DNA of 64,000 nucleotides from Lumbricus rubellus (taxonomy: Eukaryota > Annelida > Clitellata > Crassiclitellata > Lumbricidae): positions 27,807,896 through 27,871,895 of the forward strand of contig OX243820.1 in assembly GCA_945859605.1 (NCBI GenBank). The letters are read 5' to 3'. The position numbers and the translations under genes are program-made. Shown here piece after piece: positions 57,981 through 64,000 of the stretch. Position 1 is the stretch's first letter. Each line of letters begins with the position of its first letter. The notes under the pieces were generated by a model, which worked only from the letters and a program-made list of their open reading frames with translations, was not told the origin of the DNA and searched no databases.

Positions 57981-58060
57981 TACAGTACGTGTTTGTAGGT
58001 TTGTACGTGCGTATGATGTAGGCCAGCATTATATCGGATGTAGTGGACCGAGAAAAAAAT

Positions 58061-59179
58061 TGTCAGGAGTTATCTTAAATGGTGAGTTAGCCCTAGAGGG
58101 CCTAGCCTATTAAGAAAAGGGTGTCTAGAATATTGTCATCGAAATACTAGAAAACAAAGCATGAACTCGTTTAGAAAATTATTCAGATAAAAAGACAACT
58201 GAAATTAAAATAAAAGACATATACATATAGAGCAAACAGTATCGTTAATAGGCTACGCCTATAGCGCCCTAATCGATGGTCGTGCCCTCCCCCAGACCCC
58301 CCAACAAAACTTCGCCCCCACTCACGTTTCCGTTCGCATGGAGACAGTTTCTGCAGGTGTGAAGAAGTCCTGTTACGCAGCGAAGGGCTTCGGTCGGCTC
58401 ACTGGTCTGGTTTGTTCTGAAGTCGTCCGTTGGTCCGTTCTCGTCCTAGGATGGAAGATGAACCCAGCGTCGAGAGTTCCAGTCCTGCTGGCATTCCAGC
58501 CACGACCGCTGGTCGCGTCTTGTAGAGGAGTGCCAGTTGCTTCCGGCACCGCCCACCTCTGTCGTAGAAGTGGCGGAGAAGATTCCGCTCTCACAGACAC
58601 CGCCCACGTCTAGCATAGACGTGGTCACGTGGTAGAGAAGTCGCGAAGAAGTGGCGGAAAGCGACGGGGAAATGGCGGGAAAGCGTCCGCTCCTTCTAGC
58701 CCGTCCTCGTCTGGTAGTAGCACCGTTGTGCTCGGAATTCGCCTGGTAGCACCGTTGTGCCCAGTATTCACCTTCTTGCACCGTTGTGCGTTGTCCTCCG
58801 CTCGAACCTCCTTCAGTAGAGTTCAGCGTGCATGCCCACTTGTCCACTTCGCATCTCCGACCGACGACTGATGACTGACGACTCATCGACGACAGCTTCC
58901 GACGACTGACCCCCAGACAGTCCTTCCTCTTGCTTATATAGGCCTATCCGCCTTCCAGACAGATGACCTTTACCCCCGACACACCTTTTGGACCCAACGA
59001 CCATCGACGACCATCGAAATATTATATAAGCTAGATTATTATAGGTACATCTATATACTATTGTCAAACTGTCATTTAAGCACATAATACTATTATATAC
59101 GACATAACACAATATAGGTATATAATGCATAGGTCTACAACAATGGGCCCAATAATATTTACAAGGGCAACTCGTGACA
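58061..59179. mobile_element. Solo LTR of an LTR retrotransposon
   Basis: Begins TGTCAGGAGTT and ends AACTCGTGACA, the TG...CA ends of an LTR. It is flanked by an exact 5-bp duplication AAAAT (58056-58060 and 59180-59184), standard for retroviral-type integrases. A TATATAGG near 58935 could be the LTR promoter. No internal gag or pol is present, so it is a solo LTR left by recombination. The gene E copy at about 45150 lacks it. Open frames at 58338-58886 lie in its GC-rich part and are not genes. Confidence 0.85.
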
Positions 59180-59419
59180 AAAATGTTAACAGGTCTCTTG
59201 CTCGTGGAGGTAGGCTCTATTGGTGATTCAGCGAGTCCACGAGAGAGATCAAAATACGATTGGGGTTGATAGATTGCTTGGCCCGATAGGTATACAAAGT
59301 CTTTGAACATTGGGGAAAAGCCAAACTGAATCAATAACACACGTGCTCAGGTATAGACGGTCACGAGTACGTTTAGAAAAATTTTCGGAGATTCGTGTGC
59401 AATAGGCCTGCATGACATA

Positions 59420-60586
59420 CAGGGTGCGCCCAAAAAAGACCTACCGTAGGTTTTTTGCCAATATCGTGGCCAAAAGTAAGAATATCAAAATGAAATTTTA
59501 CAGTCTTATAGACAATTCATATTTACACATGATGGCCAGATTTCATCAAACTATTTCAAACAGAACAAAAGTTATGCCACTTTTAGGGAGGCCACCCACC
59601 GTTTTTTGACGTTTCAAAAACGAAACGCAATTTTTTAAAGGTTTTTGTCAATATCTTGGCAAAAAAAGGAATATCGTAATGAAATTTTACAGTCTTATAG
59701 ACAATTCATATGTACACATGGTGGCAAAATTTCATCACAATATTTCAAAGAGAACAAAAGGTTTGCCACTTTTAGTGAGACCACCCACCGTTTTTGACGA
59801 TTAAAAAACGAAACGCAACAAAAAGTGACAAAAACACGATTTTTTAAGTCTCATTTCAAATAACTGTTGTCAAACGAACTTGGTAGTGCTTCACAAGATG
59901 TGTTCAATGTGCCCACCACCAGTTCCAAAACTTCTTTTGAGTTTCTTTGCAAAGTTCTTGATGGACCTGTTGATCAACCTGATAGATTTCTTATTTATCA
60001 ATGTGATTGTCATCTTGCTAAGTGACTTCTCAGTGACGTGCAGCTACGCTGGCACCCTGTTTATTTTTTAAATAGTAGCCTAATAATAATGATCATCGTG
60101 CAATGTTAAGGCTATTTGATAACAATTATTATTTGAGATGAGAAAAAAATCGTGTTTTTGATACTTTTTTGTTGCGTTTCGCCTTTGAATCGTCAAAAAG
60201 GGTGGGTGGCCTCCCTAAAAGTGGTATAACTTTTGTTCTGTTAAAATTAGTTTGATGACATTTGAACCTCATGTGCAGATATGAATTGTCTTTACGCCTG
60301 TAAAATTTCATTTTGATATTCTTTCTTTTGGTCAAGATATTGCCCAAAATAATGAGATTGTTTTTTGTGACTTTTGCTGCGTCGCGTTTTTGAATCGTCA
60401 AAAAACGGTGGGTGACCTCCCTAAAACCGGCATAACTTTTGTTGTGTTTGAAATATTTTGATGAAATCTGGTCATCATGTGTAAATATGAATTGTCTATA
60501 AGACTGCAAAATTTCATTTAGAAATTCTTACTTTTGGCCAAGATATTGGCAACAAATCTAGGGTGTTCTTTTTCTGACGCACCCTG
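59420..60586. mobile_element. TA-flanked element with doubled inverted arms
   Basis: Ends are CAGGGTGCG and CGCACCCTG flanked by TA (59418-59419 and 60587-60588). Each arm contains the same about 160-base segment twice (AATGAAATTTTACAGTCTTATAGAC ... GGCCACCCACCG), so four related copies are arranged forward-forward-reverse-reverse. The paralogous empty site is near 45375 (GTGTTACAATCGAC). No transposase. The short frames inside it are artefacts. Confidence 0.85.
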
Positions 60587-60839
60587 TACAATCGACAAAG
60601 AGTGGGTCGTTGAACCCGTCGTTCCGCTCTAAGTATACTGCTGCCCTCATAGTTCACACATGCGCCTAATATTACTATTTCGCGCACTAGGCCTATATTT
60701 ATATATTGGTACGGGGCACATAAAATAATTGCCTACCATCTGGCTTCGCGTAGCCTACATCAAGTTGTCACGCAGTAGCTTAGTGATGATTTCTACGGAC
60801 AGATACAATTTGTGACTAGAAGTAAAAACACACATTTCG

Positions 60840-60916
60840 GTCGAAGTGTTGAATCTAATTAGCCTAAATAATATCTCCAAGCTCACACAGGGAATCGAGT
60901 CTCTTTTCGTCCAACT
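60840..60916 (+). other. Putative non-coding 5' exon of gene F
   Basis: Counterpart of 45660-45728, ending CCAACT|GTAAGTATG. The acceptor used in gene E (TTTTCAG|TGAAA) reads TTTTTCGGTGAAAG in F near 61772, so a different acceptor must be used if F is transcribed the same way. Confidence 0.45.
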
Positions 60917-61286
60917 GTAAGTATGTGGTGGAAAAAGTAAGTTGGCAGGCTCTTTAAAAATTGATGTTAAATAGTAATGAATTCTTCTTTGGCGCCACGT
61001 CTTTACGTAAGCTTAGGCCTACATGTAAGTAGGCCTATGGCATCAAGTCTCTACGCCACTGGGTTCATCACTCCGAGGAAATTTGGTGGAATATCATTTC
61101 TATGCTGCTCCCTGCTGTGATCGAACGCTCTTTAGGTCTGTCGAGAGTTGCTAATCCAAAACATTCAGGCCTAGGCTTGCCATTCCCACGCATACCTCAG
61201 CTCCGTCAAGCAGTAAAATCATCTTCGCTGGCTTTCTTTTCTCTTCCTGTGATTGTTTTACGTATCAGGTCTATTTCATTGTGCGA

Positions 61287-61560
61287 CCTCGTGGCGGACC
61301 GGTAACGCGTCGGCTCACGGAGCGTGAGGTTGCGGGTTCGACTCCGGGTAACGACCTTGGGCAAGTTGTTTACGCACACGTGCCTCTGTCACCAAGCAGT
61401 ATAATTTGGTACCGGTGTAAGCTGGGAAGTAAACAGCAAGTCCTGCGATACGCTGACCTCGTGTCCAGGACCTTGGGATTCGTCCATTGCTGGCTCAGGG
61501 CCATTGAAAATGAGATGAGCGCCTCCCTATGTTCCTCATGGAACGGGATAGGACTTTCCT
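61287..61560 (+). mobile_element. tRNA-derived SINE, third type
   Basis: Tightly tRNA-like head (GTGGCGGACCGGTAACGCGT) and B box GGGTTCGACTCC at 61334-61345. Then comes ACGACCTTGGGCAAGTTG and a body ending CATGGAACGGGATAGGAC. It lies in the promoter-proximal intron of gene F and is absent at the gene E counterpart (about 46440). Confidence 0.75.
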
Positions 61561-61808
61561 TTTACTATTTAATTAAATTTCATACCTGGATGCTTTCTTC
61601 CAATGTTAGTTCTTTTCATTGATTTTTTAACTGCTGCCCGGTCGGTTGTTTGTTTTCGTAAAAATATATTTTCTTGCCGAATAATAATTGATTTATTGAT
61701 TGATTTTTCTATTGATTTATTGATCGAACCACAGCAGCTGCCCCACTTACTGATTGATCATCTTTTTCGGTGAAAGCTTATTTTGGAATCCTTAATTATT
61801 CAAACGCA

Positions 61809-62750
61809 ATGTGGTCAAGTGGAATAGCGTTGATTGCAGTTCTCGTGGTGTTTCCATCATCGACGCGCTCAGGTAGGCCTAAGTGAATAGATAATTGTTT
61901 ATCCCATTATGTTAGGATCTGCAAAGAGCTGCAGGTAGCCTACACGATGTATCCATAGGCTTACGCAATTGACAGAGAATTTAAGCAATTCTAAAATAGA
62001 ATGAAAGAGTGCATGAAGAGTGCATGATTGAATACATATGTAGTTAGGGATTCTGCAACGTAGGCCTATGCACTTTCTGCATGCACTTGAAAACTGGTAT
62101 TTGTTGCAGAGGTTCAGCGCCTCAGTTGTCATCTTAGATACATGTATCTGTGATAGGGTCTACATGCTGCTGAGATGGTTGGCGAAGCTGACGAGCGCTT
62201 GCTCCGCGCTGTTAAATATGGAACAGTTGCCATGTCCTTCGCGACCTATTTCCCCCAATGACTAGTACGGTTTACAACCTTCGACCCCGATGTCATAATT
62301 TCCGGCTCCCGCAAAGGGACAATAAGAACTTTATATCCAGAGTCCTATACAAGAGCGTTAACAATCATTAAATCATCAACTCTAACTTATTAACAATTAT
62401 CCATTTAATAAATAAGATGCTTTGATTTTCATTTTGTTTTTCTTAGCCTCACTATGTACCAGGCTGCGGTGTGTCAGCCTGCACTTTTTCATGAATTAAA
62501 CGAATATATATTATAATTATATACATATTATTATAGCTTATCTATCGCCTCTCTCTAGGATAGCAACTCGTGAAATCTCATAAAATATCTAATTTATCTG
62601 CCCGCTTGATTTGCAGGGACGACAGTTGAACCGGGCACAGAATGTCCAAGCATCGAGTGTGATGGGGATCCATTCTGCGTCATAGATCACAGCCTATGGG
62701 AATGTCCAGTTTGCGTCTGCGCTGACCCCGCCTCAGGGCCCGCCTGCATG
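61809..62750 (+). CDS. Gene F: secreted antistasin-like protein, 3' part outside window
   Basis: Exon 1 is 61809-61872 (signal peptide MWSSGIALIAVLVVFPSSTR) and exon 2 is 62617-62750, phase 1 to 0 with a GT-AG intron, giving 66 residues so far. Exon 2 starts TTVEPGTECPSIECDGDPFC and holds the antistasin-like C-x4-C-x5-C-x8-C-x2-C-x-C pattern, with a 6-residue insertion (SGPACM region) and an N-terminal extension compared with gene E. The donor context ATG|GTTAGAAACA is the family one. The following exon (expected after TTTTGCAG, like CTCGAGGGATGT in E) is not found before 64000. Paralog of gene E. Confidence 0.7.
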
Positions 62751-64000
62751 GTTAGAAACACTGAATAAACAAAAATGCACCAACTAAACATCATCTTCCT
62801 CACGATCATCGTCCTTGTGTACCACCGTTAGAATTGTTCATCCAGTCCCAAATTCAGGTAGGCCTATCACTATGTCTAATAGCCTACCTCTCAAGTGCTC
62901 TTTAACTCTTTAACTCGAGTGGTATTGGTGTTAGTAGAGAATTAACAGAATTAACAATTAATTTAGTTATTTATACATATCAAATGAAATCAATCAATTG
63001 TAGTGGTCCGTTTGTAACAGCAACAAGCGCATCAAGTCAGGAACAAAAATTACACAAAGCATCTCAAGTTAGACAGTAATCAATCCAAAAACCTAATTAG
63101 TTAACATAAATTATTCAGTCACATGGCCAAGACTGGGATAATCTACAAAGCAGAAGGCTAGTTAAGGATTGCGAAAACCTACATGTAGTGGTTCTAAGGT
63201 TAAGTGATACCAGTGTGGACAACTCTCCCTATAACTGGAATGCGAGGTTAGAAAAAAACTCGTGCAAAAGTGGACACGAATGGAAACCCAGAATGGAGAA
63301 AATCCCGCTAGTAGGGCCCCAAACAAATTATTAGATAATTTTGATGAATATGCACCACAATTTGAAGGAAAACCAAAGCAACAGTAGGCTAGATGAGTCG
63401 AGATAATCACAATTGGCATAACATCACAGCAAGATGACAGGCACCTCAATCCAGCACACTATACAGAACGGAGCACATTTGAATGAAGTGGAAAAATAAT
63501 TTTAATCTCAGTTATGGGTATCTATTATCTATTAGCCATTTTCGTATGTTTATTTTAAATAGGTTAATATTAGGAGAAGCTTTAAGGCTTTGTGGAAAAC
63601 TATTCCATAACAAAGAACCCCTGCACCTGATAGAAAATTTACGGAGTTTGTTCTAGCAAATGCAGTTCTTGTTTCATAAAAATGAAAGTCTAAGCTTCAC
63701 TTAAACAGATTAGTGAATTCAACAAGCAGAATATTGTGAAGCGATTCGAACATAAATTCACATGATTGGTATACTGTAATCTGATTAAGTTTTAGAATCT
63801 CCAAATCAACAAAATAGCTGGTTGGTATGGGCAGCATAAGGAGAGCCAGTTAAATAATAACAATTTTTTCTGGAGAATTGTTACAGAGTTTAAAAATCAA
63901 TCAATCAAAATTTCTACTGACCCAAAAGTCTAGTATTAGGCCTACTATAGGAGTTCGCAGTATAGGCCATAGCTATAATTATAGCATATGGAAGTAGTCA
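62751..64000. other. Gene F intron 2, incomplete
   Basis: The first 300 bases match gene E intron 2 (48548-48860). After about 63060 the similarity stops. I see no exon. An unassigned interspersed repeat may lie at 63470-63900. Confidence 0.4.

Larger units (their letters stand above)
55930..63060. repeat. Segmental duplication, copy carrying gene F
   Basis: Partner of 42190-49050. It has gained a solo LTR (58061-59179), an inverted-repeat element (59420-60586) and a SINE (61287-61560). It lacks the 42423, 44126 and 47.67 kb insertions of the gene E copy. Confidence 0.8.

Noticed and set aside
58338..59340. Several open frames on both strands
   Set aside because: They lie in the GC-rich part of the solo LTR or cross its edge; no protein-family resemblance.
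61287..61360. Possible tRNA gene
   Set aside because: It has a B box and tRNA-like head, but continues into a SINE body and I cannot fold a full cloverleaf with an acceptor stem.

Overview
This is a eukaryotic, almost certainly metazoan, window. It has short GT-AG exons separated by long AT-rich introns, tRNA-derived SINEs, LINE fragments, hAT, pogo and foldback DNA transposons, a solo LTR and many microsatellites. There is no bacterial gene organisation and I see no functional rRNA or tRNA gene. The palindrome TAGGCCTA is very over-represented and the genes are secreted cysteine-rich proteins. Together these suggest a marine invertebrate, perhaps an echinoderm, but that placement is a low-confidence guess.

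The host content is one family of small secreted antistasin-like proteins, all on the + strand, here named A to F: A (4303-8017), B (16374-19836), C (31390-34222), D (38197-42102), E (46733-52926) and F (61809 onward, cut by the window end). All share one plan. A non-coding 5' exon is followed by a signal-peptide exon ending in phase 1. Then come alternating exons for an antistasin-like cysteine module (phase 1 to 0) and a second cysteine/proline module (phase 0 to 1). Most have a terminal exon whose acceptor and 3' UTR are conserved. The genes form three pairs by sequence: A/B, C/D and E/F. A and B lie in a tandem segmental duplication (about 158-8560 and 8571-20730). E and F lie in another (about 42.2-49 kb and 55.9-63 kb).

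Between B and C lies a chymotrypsin-fold gene, G (22016-29560). It has lost the catalytic His and Ser positions. In this haplotype it also carries a 2-base TA frameshift, and its fifth exon is split by a 3.76 kb foldback transposon whose arms are 26 and 23 units of an 11-mer-based repeat. If antistasin-like products inhibit trypsin-like proteases, as in known families, the array would be an inhibitor cluster surrounding a dead protease relative. That link is inference.

The rest is mobile-element history that can be read in detail. There are several elements with 8-bp target duplications (hAT type), an apparently intact two-exon pogo-like transposase element (49080-52710) with a probable non-autonomous relative (11090-12116), three foldback-like elements whose arms are short tandem repeats, nested LINEs, a solo LTR (58061-59179) and double-hairpin sequences. 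The paralogous duplications preserve empty sites for several insertions, so these can be ordered relative to the duplication. All gene models were read by eye from splice signals and reading-frame continuity, with no transcript data.
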